Assembly: GCA_001797465.1 (NCBI GenBank)
Contig: MGPQ01000001.1
Coordinates: 109,558 to 173,557 of the forward strand
Reading direction: 5' to 3'
Source: Deltaproteobacteria bacterium GWB2_55_19
GTDB lineage: Bacteria; Desulfobacterota; GWC2-55-46
DNA: 64,000 nt
The translations under genes were made by a program, and so were the position numbers. Each line of letters opens with the position of its first letter. The stretch's first letter is position 1. Shown here piece after piece: positions 35,983-44,656 of the stretch. Below the pieces are notes generated by a model that was not told the origin of the DNA, searched no databases, and saw only the letters and a list, made by a program, of their open reading frames with translations.

Positions 35983-36810
35983 ATGGACGAACGAGACGAA
36001 ATAATAATAGAGCCGGGAAAATCCGCCGTATCAATGGGCCTCGGAGGCCTCTGGAAGTACAGGGACCTCCTCTACTTCCTCGTCTGGCGGGACCTGAAGG
36101 TCAAGTACAAGCAGACCGCGCTCGGGGTAGCCTGGGCTATCCTCCAGCCCGCGCTCTCGATGATCATCTTCTCTTTTCTCTTCGGCTCTCTCGCGAACCT
36201 CCCGTCAGACGGCATACCGTACCCGGTATTCGTCCTCGCCGGGCTCCTTCCGTGGAACTACTTCGCCTCGGTCCTCGGCCAGTCCACGCAGAGCCTTGTG
36301 GCAAACGCAAATCTCATAAGCAAGATATATTTCCCGAGGGTCATAATCCCGGTAAGCTCGGCCGCCGCCGCGCTCATGGATTTTGCGATCGCCTCATGCG
36401 TGCTCATAGTTATGATGTTCTGGTACGGCGCGTCCATAAGCGCCGGGGTTGTCCTCATCCCCGTCCTCGTCCTCGTCACCATGATGACGGCCGTCGGCTT
36501 CGGCGCGTGGCTCTCGGCCCTGAACGTCAGGTACAGGGACATCCAGTACGCGGTCCCGTTCCTTATTCAAGTCTGGATGTTCGCGACACCTGTCATATAT
36601 CCCCGGAGCCTTCTTGGCGAAAAATGGGGCTGGCTCGTCTATCTGAACCCAATGGGCGGCGTCATTGAGGCGTTCCGTCCGGCGCTCTTCGGCAACCGCG
36701 AGATACCCTGGGGAGGGCTTTCCATTTCGGTCGGGGTTGGTTTTTTTGTTTTCATTACCGGCATGGCGTATTTTAGAAAGGTGGAGAGGCATTTTGCCGA
36801 TATCATTTAG
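35983..36810 (+). CDS. wzm: ABC-2 polysaccharide export permease
   Basis: Inner-membrane permease exporting O-antigen or similar glycans. Six TM helices; DLLYFLVWRDLKVKYKQTAL before TM1 and ALNVRYRDIQYAVPFLIQVW are the family signatures. 275 aa. Paired with wzt 149 bases downstream, separated only by a mobile-looking repeat. Confidence 0.93.
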   Translation: MDERDEIIIEPGKSAVSMGLGGLWKYRDLLYFLVWRDLKVKYKQTALGVAWAILQPALSMIIFSFLFGSLANLPSDGIPYPVFVLAGLLPWNYFASVLGQSTQSLVANANLISKIYFPRVIIPVSSAAAALMDFAIASCVLIVMMFWYGASISAGVVLIPVLVLVTMMTAVGFGAWLSALNVRYRDIQYAVPFLIQVWMFATPVIYPRSLLGEKWGWLVYLNPMGGVIEAFRPALFGNREIPWGGLSISVGVGFFVFITGMAYFRKVERHFADII

Positions 36811-36822
36811 GGTTGTGAAGGG

Positions 36823-36947
36823 TTGTCATTGCGAACGAAGTGAAGCAATCTCATCTTTTACGGCGTATCAACGCCTTGAGATTGCTTCGTCGCCGCCGCT
36901 TGATACGGACTTGCCGGTCCGGCGAGGACCGCTCCTCGCAAAGACAA
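36823..36947. repeat. GTCATTGCGA-type palindromic element between wzm and wzt
   Basis: About 125 bp. Ends TTGTCATTGCGA and TCGCAAAGACAA are inverted copies; inside, GAAGCAATCTC and GAGATTGCTTC form a second hairpin, and a GATACGGACTTGCC block (36902-36934) recurs near 2098. This TTGTCATTGCGA/GAAGCAATCTC type is widespread as a REP/MITE-like repeat in bacterial genomes. Confidence 0.75.
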
Positions 36948-36959
36948 ACTAAGGATTAG

Positions 36960-38186
36960 ATGAAGCCCATCATTTCCATACAAGGCGTCTCTAAGCGCTA
37001 CTCCATAGGAGAGAAGTCGTCTTACGGGTCGCTCCGCGAGGAGGTCATGGACGCGTTAGCCGCGCCATTCAGGCGTGTCCTTAAAGGCGAGGCGAGGCGC
37101 GAGGAGCCGACCGTCTGGGCGATAAAGGACGTCTCGTTCGATGTGAACGAAGGCGACGTCGTGGGCATCATCGGCAGGAACGGCGCGGGCAAATCGACGC
37201 TCCTCAAGATACTCTCGCGCATAACCGAGCCGACCGAGGGGCGCATCACAATGCGCGGCAGGATCGCGTCCCTCCTTGAGGTCGGCACTGGCTTCCACCC
37301 GGAGCTGACGGGCAGGGAGAACATCTTCCTTAACGGCGCGCTCCTCGGCATGACCGCGAAGGAGATAAGGGCCAAGTTCGACGAGATAGTCGCGTTCTCG
37401 GAGATAGAGAAGTTCCTGGACACGCCCGTCAAAAGATATTCAAGCGGCATGTACGTCAGGCTCGCCTTTGCCGTAGCCGCGCACCTGGAGCCGGAGATAC
37501 TTGTGATAGATGAGGTGCTGGCGGTGGGGGACGCGGCCTTTCAAAAAAAATGCCTCGGCAAGATGGGGGACATAGGAAAAGAAGGCAGAACAGTATTGTT
37601 CGTTAGTCATAACATGACAGCTTTAAGGAGCCTCTGCAAGAGCGCGGTATTGATGGAGAACGGGAAAAACACGGATTACGGCGAGTCTGGAAAAATAATA
37701 AATAAATACCTGAGCTTTAATTCCGAAGTAAAAAAACAGATTTGGGATAGCCCTGATTCCGCGCCCGGGAACGACCATGTGCGTCTGCATTATCTTTCGA
37801 TAACGCCAATATTGCAAAGCGATGAACTGATTACCGTAAAAACACCGATTCGATTTACGGCTGGATTCTGGAACTACCTGCCTGGGACGGTTCTGAATTT
37901 CAGCGTAGTGGTTTACAATATCGAAGGGGTCGCGATATTCAATACTGTTTCACGCAGTCAGGCTTGTACGGAGCGCATTGTTTGGGGAAGTTTTGACATA
38001 CCCGGAAATTTTTTAAACGACGGCACCTACACGGTCAGGTTATTAATAGTAAGGGATGAATCCGTTGTGCTTTTTGATAAAAACAATCTCTTGATATTTG
38101 AGGTTCATGATATTGATCGAGAGGGTGTCTGGCACGGAAAATGGATCGGCGCCATCAGGCCCAAATTTGATTGGGAGTTGAAATAA
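36960..38186 (+). CDS. wzt: Polysaccharide ABC-exporter ATPase with C-terminal glycan-binding domain
   Basis: Energises Wzm. Walker A GIIGRNGAGKSTLL, signature YSSGMYVRLAFA, Walker B LVIDEVLAVGD (residues about 55-185). Residues 250-408 form the Wzt C-terminal beta domain that recognises the capped glycan end (ITVKTPIRFTAGFWNYL, SFDIPGNFLNDGTY). Base composition changes from GC-rich to AT-rich near 37560-37690, at the junction of the two domains, suggesting domain exchange together with the downstream cassette. 408 aa. Confidence 0.93.
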   Translation: MKPIISIQGVSKRYSIGEKSSYGSLREEVMDALAAPFRRVLKGEARREEPTVWAIKDVSFDVNEGDVVGIIGRNGAGKSTLLKILSRITEPTEGRITMRGRIASLLEVGTGFHPELTGRENIFLNGALLGMTAKEIRAKFDEIVAFSEIEKFLDTPVKRYSSGMYVRLAFAVAAHLEPEILVIDEVLAVGDAAFQKKCLGKMGDIGKEGRTVLFVSHNMTALRSLCKSAVLMENGKNTDYGESGKIINKYLSFNSEVKKQIWDSPDSAPGNDHVRLHYLSITPILQSDELITVKTPIRFTAGFWNYLPGTVLNFSVVVYNIEGVAIFNTVSRSQACTERIVWGSFDIPGNFLNDGTYTVRLLIVRDESVVLFDKNNLLIFEVHDIDREGVWHGKWIGAIRPKFDWELK

Positions 38187-38221
38187 AAAAATAGAATTCC
38201 TTTGTTACTGAGGTAGCGCTT

Positions 38222-39034
38222 ATGGTTCAAAATTTAATTGATAAATATGCAAAGTCATTAATAAGAACAATTTCATGTTACAGATATATGGGAGTCAAGT
38301 ATCAATGCTCTGCTTGTGATAGCCGCGTCAGAACTTTTTTGCCGATACCCAAATTCTATTCCGATAATGCCACAAAACATGGGTTTCCATATGGCGAACA
38401 AGAATATGAGACATGCAATATTCGGAACTACTCTTGTCCTTTTTGTGCGGCAAGTGACCGTGATCGTTTGATTGCTTTATATATAAAAAAATGTCTTAAG
38501 AGTGCAATAAAGGACCGGGTTATTAATATCCTCGATATAGCTCCATCTCCTCCGCTATCGCGGTTTATAAGAAATCTTAATTTGGAAGAGCATGATATTT
38601 TATATCGAACAGCGGATTTATTTGTAGAAGGTGTTGATGACAAGGTAAACATTACAGATATGCATGTCTACAAGGACGATCAATTTAATTTTTTCATTTG
38701 TTCTCACGTCCTTGAGCATGTCGTTGAAGACAAAAAGGCACTTCGTGAGCTTTATCGCATTTTAAAGCCGGGCGGACGAGGGATTCTCATGGTTCCCATT
38801 GTCCTTGGTATTAAGGAAATTGATGAGGATCCTTCCGTCGTGGATGAGGCCGACAGATGGAGACGCTTCGGTCAATTCAATCACATACGCCTATACTCAA
38901 AAGACGGCTTCATCGATAGAGTGAAAGAGGCCGGGTTTCGGTTACACCAATATGGAAGTGAGTTCTTTGAGGAAAACACGTTCGTCAAAACTGGTATCGC
39001 CGCACAAAGCGTATTGTATGTGGTTGAAAAGTAG
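38222..39034 (+). CDS. SAM-dependent methyltransferase with N-terminal zinc-type motifs
   Basis: Class I methyltransferase. CSACDSRV and CPFCAASDRDRL (two CxxC) at about residues 31-80, then NILDIAPSPPLSRF and CSHVLEHVVEDKKALRELYRILKPGG. 270 aa, AT-rich. As the gene straight after wzt it may methylate the glycan terminus, a capping role known for other Wzt-dependent O-antigens (inference). Confidence 0.82.
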   Translation: MVQNLIDKYAKSLIRTISCYRYMGVKYQCSACDSRVRTFLPIPKFYSDNATKHGFPYGEQEYETCNIRNYSCPFCAASDRDRLIALYIKKCLKSAIKDRVINILDIAPSPPLSRFIRNLNLEEHDILYRTADLFVEGVDDKVNITDMHVYKDDQFNFFICSHVLEHVVEDKKALRELYRILKPGGRGILMVPIVLGIKEIDEDPSVVDEADRWRRFGQFNHIRLYSKDGFIDRVKEAGFRLHQYGSEFFEENTFVKTGIAAQSVLYVVEK

Positions 39035-39081
39035 TAATGTAAAATTTTTTTGGAATACGTCCAAAATTTATAGAGGTTAAA

Positions 39082-39834
39082 ATGAAATATTCAAAAATAC
39101 TAGTAGTTACAGACAATATTTTTCTATATGAAAAATTTAAGGCAATTGTAAAAAATCAGGGGGTTGAGGGACTATTTGAATACAGGTATAGCAAAAATAA
39201 CCATAATTTTAAAAAGATCTTCGAAGATAATGCCGAATTCAGACCGATTGATATTACGAATGAAATTGTTGAGCTGTGCAAGTTTGATCTTATAATTTCA
39301 GCGCATTCTAAACAGTTATTCCCGGCAGAGCTGGTTAAAAGGATTAAGTGTATAAACATACATCCCGGACTCAATCCATATAATAGAGGTTGGTTTCCCC
39401 AGGTATTTTCTATTTTGAATAAATTACCTCTTGGGGCAACAATACATGAAATTGATGAACAGATAGATCACGGGCCGATAATCGATCAAATAGATGTGCC
39501 AATATATTCATGGGACACATCGTTGACTTGTTATAACAGGGTGCTGGAAGCAGAATTGACGCTTATTGAAAAAAATCTAATGAAAATTATTAACGGTACT
39601 TATTTGACGAGGTTACCCTCTGAAGAGGGCAACCTGAATTTAAAAAAAGATTTTGAAAATCTTCGCAGAATAGATCTTGAAGAAACAGGAACCTTTAGGG
39701 ATTTTCTGGATAGATTAAGGGCTTTAACGCATGGCAATTATCAGAATGCCTTTTTTGTAGAAGAAAATGGTCAAAAGGTTTTTGTAAGAATACATATGGA
39801 GCCTGAAGAGGAGAAAGATAATGAAGATCGTTAA
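39082..39834 (+). CDS. Sugar N-formyltransferase (dTDP-4-amino-4,6-dideoxyglucose formyltransferase type)
   Basis: Uses N10-formyl-THF to formylate an amino sugar. Formyl-transferase core HPGLNPYNRGWFPQVFSI with catalytic Asn-His region INIHPGLN, and HEIDEQIDHGPIIDQ. The C-terminal ~60 residues match the small extra domain of VioF/FdtF-type enzymes. 250 aa. Overlaps the aminotransferase start by 14 bases, so the two act in sequence. AT-rich. Confidence 0.85.
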   Translation: MKYSKILVVTDNIFLYEKFKAIVKNQGVEGLFEYRYSKNNHNFKKIFEDNAEFRPIDITNEIVELCKFDLIISAHSKQLFPAELVKRIKCINIHPGLNPYNRGWFPQVFSILNKLPLGATIHEIDEQIDHGPIIDQIDVPIYSWDTSLTCYNRVLEAELTLIEKNLMKIINGTYLTRLPSEEGNLNLKKDFENLRRIDLEETGTFRDFLDRLRALTHGNYQNAFFVEENGQKVFVRIHMEPEEEKDNEDR

Positions 39835-40957
39835 ATCATTTTCAGAGCCAATTCACATAACACGTCCACTTCTGCCTGATTTGAATAAAATCACCGAAAA
39901 ACTCCGTGAGATTTGGAAGGCACAATGGCTTACAAACAATGGTCCACAACACAGTTTTTTTGAATCAAAAATCAAAGAAACTTTGAAAGTGCCATACGTC
40001 TCATTATTTAATAATGGTACAATCGCATTAATCGTTGCCTGCCAGAGTCTGAGAATTTCAGGTGAAGTTATAACTACACCTTTCACTTTTCCGGCTACCC
40101 CGCACGTGCTGACTTGGAATGGCGTTAAGCCGATTTTTTGCGATATAGACCCGGTAACGATGAATATCGATGCGAATAAAATCGAAGCCCTGATAACACC
40201 TCAGACAACAGCTATTTTGGCAGTGCACGTCTTCGGCACGCCTTGTGAGGTTTTTAAAATTCAGGAGATTGCCGATCGATACGGACTAAAGGTTGTCTAT
40301 GATGCCGCTCACGCATTCGGAGTTGAGATTGGCAATACTGGCATTGGTGATTTTGGAGATATCTCAATGTTTAGCTTTCATGCCACAAAACTATTTCATA
40401 CCGCTGAGGGAGGTGCGTTGACTTTTAAAGATAAAAACCTCAAGCAACGGATAGATCTTCTTAAAAATTTTGGAATAAAAAATGAGGATGAAGTCGTGAT
40501 GCCGGGGATCAATGGAAAAATGAACGAAATCCAGGCGGCAATTGGCCTGGTTGTTCTCGAGGAAATAGAGGTCGAGAGGGTGAAAAGAAAAAAAATAAAT
40601 GAAAAATACATCGAATGTCTTATGGAAATCGAAGGCATAAAATTCCTCAACGAAAAAAATATTGGAATAAAAGAAAGCTATCAATATTTCGTAATAAGAA
40701 TAGATGAAAAAAAATTCGGACGATCGAGGGATTACGTTTATGACAAATTTAAAGAATATAATGTCTTTACGAGAAAGTATTTTTATCCTTTATGTAGTGA
40801 TTATACATGCTATAAACACCTCCCATCGGCATCGTCCGCCAATTTGCCTGTCGCGAATAAGATCGTGAAAGAAGTTCTCTCATTGCCTTTTTACGGAGGA
40901 CTCACATTAAATGATGTTGAAATGATTTGCTCTATTCTTAAGAGCTTTCGAGGATAA
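39821..40957 (+). CDS. DegT/DnrJ/EryC1/StrS aminotransferase (VioA-like)
   Basis: PLP sugar aminotransferase. SLFNNGTIALIVACQSL, YDAAHAFG, and the PLP lysine in SFHATKLFHTAEGG; the C-terminus keeps FYGGLTLNDVEMI. 378 aa. Paired with the formyltransferase it likely makes dTDP-4-amino-4,6-dideoxyglucose (VioA reaction), to be N-formylated. rmlA and rmlB for dTDP-4-keto-6-deoxyglucose are not in the window. Confidence 0.88.
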   Translation: MKIVKSFSEPIHITRPLLPDLNKITEKLREIWKAQWLTNNGPQHSFFESKIKETLKVPYVSLFNNGTIALIVACQSLRISGEVITTPFTFPATPHVLTWNGVKPIFCDIDPVTMNIDANKIEALITPQTTAILAVHVFGTPCEVFKIQEIADRYGLKVVYDAAHAFGVEIGNTGIGDFGDISMFSFHATKLFHTAEGGALTFKDKNLKQRIDLLKNFGIKNEDEVVMPGINGKMNEIQAAIGLVVLEEIEVERVKRKKINEKYIECLMEIEGIKFLNEKNIGIKESYQYFVIRIDEKKFGRSRDYVYDKFKEYNVFTRKYFYPLCSDYTCYKHLPSASSANLPVANKIVKEVLSLPFYGGLTLNDVEMICSILKSFRG

Positions 40958-40959
40958 TA

Positions 40960-41859
40960 ATGAGGTTGAGCGTTTTAATGATTACGTATAATCATGAAAA
41001 ATTTATTTCTCAGGCCGTCGAAAGCGTTCTAATGCAGGAAACAGAGTTTGAGTATGAGTTGGTAATTGCTGAAGATTGCTCCACTGATAGAACCAAGGAT
41101 ATTCTATTGGAATATAAGAATAGATTTCCTGAGAAAATCAAACTTATTGCGAATAAAAAAAATGTGGGATTAATCAAAAACTTTATTAATGGCTATAAGG
41201 CGTGTCAGGGTAAATATATCGCCTTAATTGAAGGCGATGATTATTGGACTGACAAAAATAAATTGCAAATGCAAATAGATTTTATTGAGAGGAATCCTGC
41301 CCTCTCAATGTGTTTTACTGATTGCTCCGTTATGGACGAAAATGAAATTGTATTAAGAGACAGGGTTCCTTTAGATAAAAGAAAAAACCTGACCCAGAAA
41401 GAAATATTATCAGGCTACTGTCCACCTTTTTTGACTAGTCTCATAAAAAAGGACCTTATTGATGAATTTCCGCATGGTATTTATAAAATAATCAATCTCG
41501 ATTTTTTTCTTTTTAATTTGATCACTGATTTCGGTGACGCAGGTTATATCGATAAGAATACCGGTAATTACAGAATTCATGAAGGAGGGATCTGGTCAAG
41601 GAAATCGGAATCTTATTATTTGATGAATAATCTAAAAGTAAGATTGGCTTTATTGGATTATTTTCCAAAACACAAGCAGGTTCTCTTGCCGGTCGTCAAT
41701 TCTTATTATTCCCAATTGTTGATGCATTATGCGAAGAATAGATCAATCAGGATTTTGCCGCTGTACTTTAGGCTGGTATTAACAGATTTAAAATTCCTGG
41801 ATTTTAATTTTATTAATATCCTTGCTCATCTTCTTCGGAATATCCTGTTTTTGAAATGA
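40960..41859 (+). CDS. Glycosyltransferase family 2
   Basis: GT-A fold: LSVLMITYNHEKFISQAVES, AEDCSTDRTKD, and IALIEGDDYWTDKNKL with the metal-binding DD. 299 aa, strongly AT-rich. Two bases after the aminotransferase stop. Probably adds a sugar of the O-antigen repeat. Confidence 0.88.
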   Translation: MRLSVLMITYNHEKFISQAVESVLMQETEFEYELVIAEDCSTDRTKDILLEYKNRFPEKIKLIANKKNVGLIKNFINGYKACQGKYIALIEGDDYWTDKNKLQMQIDFIERNPALSMCFTDCSVMDENEIVLRDRVPLDKRKNLTQKEILSGYCPPFLTSLIKKDLIDEFPHGIYKIINLDFFLFNLITDFGDAGYIDKNTGNYRIHEGGIWSRKSESYYLMNNLKVRLALLDYFPKHKQVLLPVVNSYYSQLLMHYAKNRSIRILPLYFRLVLTDLKFLDFNFINILAHLLRNILFLK

Positions 41860-41883
41860 GGATTCAATAGGAAACCATTATTT

Positions 41884-42549
41884 ATGGGTATTAAGAATTT
41901 AGTAAAAAAGATTCTGCCGTCGTTCGTTGTCAATGCCTGTGCGTACGCGCAGAGTCAAAGAGCACAGAGGACGGCCCTGAAAAAAAACTGCAAGATGATA
42001 AAAATGTTGTTGAAGGGCAACTGTCCCATTAAGCTCGAGCTCGGGGCCGGGCAGGACAGGGGCATGGAAGGCTGGACCTCGGTCGACATGAACGACAGCT
42101 GTCACCTGAACCTCGACCTTACAAAACCGCTCCCGTTTCCTGACAACTCCGTTGCGATGATATATTCCTCGCATGTGTTGGAGCACTTCGATTTCAAGGA
42201 CTTGACCAATCTGCTGAATGAATGTTTGCGGGTTTTGATGCCTGGAGGCGTGTTCAGCGCGTCAGTGCCGAATGCGAGGATATATATCGAGGCGTACGCC
42301 AATCCAACTGATTTTAGCCCTGACAAATATTGCGGACACAAACCGGCTTATCATTATAATTCGAAAATTGATTATCTCAATTACATGGCTTACATGGACG
42401 GGCATCACCGTTATATGTTCGATGAGGAAAATATTTTGATAATCCTACGCAAGGCTGGGTTCAGGAATGTTCGCCTCAGGGCCTTTGACGCGGCAATAGA
42501 TATCAAGCAAAGAGATTTTCAGTCCATCTACGCATACGCGGAGAAATAA
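41884..42549 (+). CDS. SAM-dependent methyltransferase
   Basis: KLELGAGQDRGMEGWTSVDM is the SAM loop of the family found in O-antigen clusters; SSHVLEHFDFKDLTNLLNE follows. 221 aa. The first 35 codons are AT-rich, then composition returns to GC-rich, marking the right edge of the AT-rich cassette. Role in glycan decoration is inferred. Confidence 0.82.
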   Translation: MGIKNLVKKILPSFVVNACAYAQSQRAQRTALKKNCKMIKMLLKGNCPIKLELGAGQDRGMEGWTSVDMNDSCHLNLDLTKPLPFPDNSVAMIYSSHVLEHFDFKDLTNLLNECLRVLMPGGVFSASVPNARIYIEAYANPTDFSPDKYCGHKPAYHYNSKIDYLNYMAYMDGHHRYMFDEENILIILRKAGFRNVRLRAFDAAIDIKQRDFQSIYAYAEK

Positions 42550-42555
42550 AACAAG

Positions 42556-43473
42556 ATGAAGCTCGCCACGCCTGTTGCGCTGATGATTTTCAATCGCCCG
42601 GACACCACGGAGCGGGTCTTTGCCGAGATAGCGAAGGCCAGACCCGGCGTTCTTTTGGTTGTTGCCGATGGCCCGCGCGCTGGCCGGCCCGGTGAAGTGG
42701 AAAGATGCGAGCAGGCCAGGGACGTAATCAAAAAAATAGATTGGGACTGCAAGGTGATTACGAATTTCTCCGAGGTTAACCTGGGGTGCCGCAAGAGGAT
42801 GTCGAGCGGCCTTGATTGGGTATTTGATAACGTGGAAGAGGCCATAGTCCTTGAAGACGACTGTCTGCCGAGCCAATCCTTTTTCAGGTTCTGCCATGAA
42901 ATGCTTGAGAGGTACAGGGACGACGACAGGGTCATGCAGATCTGCGGCTCGAACTTTATGCGAGGCTGGAGAAGGAACGAGAACAGCTACTACTTTTCCA
43001 AATACGGTCCGATCTGGGGCTGGGCCTCATGGAAGAGGGCCTGGAAACTCTATGATGTGAATATGAGTCTCTGGCCGGAGGTAAGGGACGGGAAATACTA
43101 CGAGGATTTCTGCTCGACCCTTGAGGAGGCCGAATACAGGAGGACGATCTACGAAAAAGTCTGTTCTGGCGAGATTGATACCTGGGATTATCAATGGGGT
43201 TTCGCCAAATTGATAAATTCCGGGCTGTCGGTCATCCCAAATGTAAATCTGGTCTCGAATATAGGCTTCAGGGCAGACGCGACCCACACGACCGGCTCGG
43301 ATGTGTTTGCGGACATCAAGAGCGAGGAACTTGTTTTCCCGTTGAAGCACCCTGATTTTATCTGCCACGATAAGGTTGCGGACAGGAAGTTTGTGGAGGA
43401 GTTCATGTTCAAGCGCCATCTATCAAAAAAGTTTTCCCTGACAGAGGTCTGTAAAAAATTGTGCAGATTGTGA
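42556..43473 (+). CDS. Glycosyltransferase (GT2/GNT-I-like)
   Basis: TPVALMIFNRPDTTERVFAE opens the protein, EAIVLEDDCLPSQSFFRF holds the donor-site EDD motif, and IWGWASWKRAWKLYD is typical of this glycosyltransferase subgroup often annotated as hemolytic-protein HlpA-like. 305 aa. Starts 6 bases after the methyltransferase. Confidence 0.82.
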   Translation: MKLATPVALMIFNRPDTTERVFAEIAKARPGVLLVVADGPRAGRPGEVERCEQARDVIKKIDWDCKVITNFSEVNLGCRKRMSSGLDWVFDNVEEAIVLEDDCLPSQSFFRFCHEMLERYRDDDRVMQICGSNFMRGWRRNENSYYFSKYGPIWGWASWKRAWKLYDVNMSLWPEVRDGKYYEDFCSTLEEAEYRRTIYEKVCSGEIDTWDYQWGFAKLINSGLSVIPNVNLVSNIGFRADATHTTGSDVFADIKSEELVFPLKHPDFICHDKVADRKFVEEFMFKRHLSKKFSLTEVCKKLCRL

Positions 43474-43541
43474 ACCATATTCTGCCAAGGATATATTGCT
43501 AAAAAATTTTGTCAGCTTATCCCTTAAGGAAAGCCATATAG

Positions 43542-44651
43542 ATGAAAATAGGCCTCATAACCACACTCAACACCAACATAGGTGATGACTTCATAAGGGA
43601 AGGTATCCGCCATCTGCTCGGCGATGCGTTTAAGGGCAAAAAGGTTGAGTTTATACCAATAAACAAGCACAACCCGTTCAGCGTCTATCCTGCATGGCAT
43701 CCGGCCCGCCTGGCCCATCGCTTTTCGGGTGTACCGCTCGCCGGCCGTCTTCTTGGGAAGCATGCCGAAAGGCTCGCGTCAACCCTGGGCAGGAGTTTTT
43801 TTGATGATTGCGGCCTGATAGTACAGTGCGGCGCGCCTGTCGTCTGGCCGGATTGCCATAAAAGCGAATGGGCCGGGCCTCTCTGGACCCAGGTCATCGG
43901 GCGTCTCTTCAATAGGGTCCCCGTTTTAAATCTTGCCGCGGGCTCATGCTACCCGTGGGAAAAACAGCCGGACAGACTTGATAACCGGGGCGACCTGAAG
44001 TTCATAAAAGAGATACTCGGGTATTGCCGTCTTACGACATCGCGTGACAGGCTCGTACAAAGGCTCTTTGCCTCTGCCGGTTCAGATACGCAGTTCATCC
44101 CGTGTAGCGCGTTTCTTGCCGCTCGGAACAAGGCGGAAAAAGGCGACCTCATATTGATAAATTACATGAAGGGAGCAGGGCATTATGATTGGGCGCAGAG
44201 CGTGGACGCGGATAAGTGGGAAAAAACCGTAATCGGGCTGATAAACAGACTCGGCGGACGCCATAAACTCGCCTTTATCTGCCATAATGAGGCCGAGATG
44301 GAGGAGGCCAAAACCCTTGCCCCGGATTTGCCGAGACTGTTCCCTAAATCAATTGAAGAATATTTTTCTGTGACAGCCAATGCAAAGGGCGCTCTATGCA
44401 ACCGCATGCACGCCAGCGTGGGAATGGCGGGCCAGGGCATACCGAGCATAGCCGTTGGAACCGATACAAGGCTCCTGATGGTAAAGGCATTGGGGCTTAA
44501 TGCCTTTTACGTCAAGGATGCGGACATAGACATGCTGGAGCAGAACCTTGAGACGATGCTCTCGCTTGGAAATAGCGAAAAAGAAAGGCTTCTGAGCCTG
44601 AGAGCGGAGACGCGGAAAAGATATCTGGAGGCGATAAAAGGCGCATTATAA
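43542..44651 (+). CDS. Polysaccharide pyruvyl transferase family protein
   Basis: Starts KIGLITTLNTNIGDDFIREG, the nucleotide-binding-like loop of this family; ALCNRMHASVGMAGQGIPSI is the C-terminal signature with the conserved R-H. 369 aa. Adds pyruvate ketals to sugars in known members; the acceptor here is unknown. Confidence 0.82.
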   Translation: MKIGLITTLNTNIGDDFIREGIRHLLGDAFKGKKVEFIPINKHNPFSVYPAWHPARLAHRFSGVPLAGRLLGKHAERLASTLGRSFFDDCGLIVQCGAPVVWPDCHKSEWAGPLWTQVIGRLFNRVPVLNLAAGSCYPWEKQPDRLDNRGDLKFIKEILGYCRLTTSRDRLVQRLFASAGSDTQFIPCSAFLAARNKAEKGDLILINYMKGAGHYDWAQSVDADKWEKTVIGLINRLGGRHKLAFICHNEAEMEEAKTLAPDLPRLFPKSIEEYFSVTANAKGALCNRMHASVGMAGQGIPSIAVGTDTRLLMVKALGLNAFYVKDADIDMLEQNLETMLSLGNSEKERLLSLRAETRKRYLEAIKGAL

Positions 44652-44656
44652 GCAAA

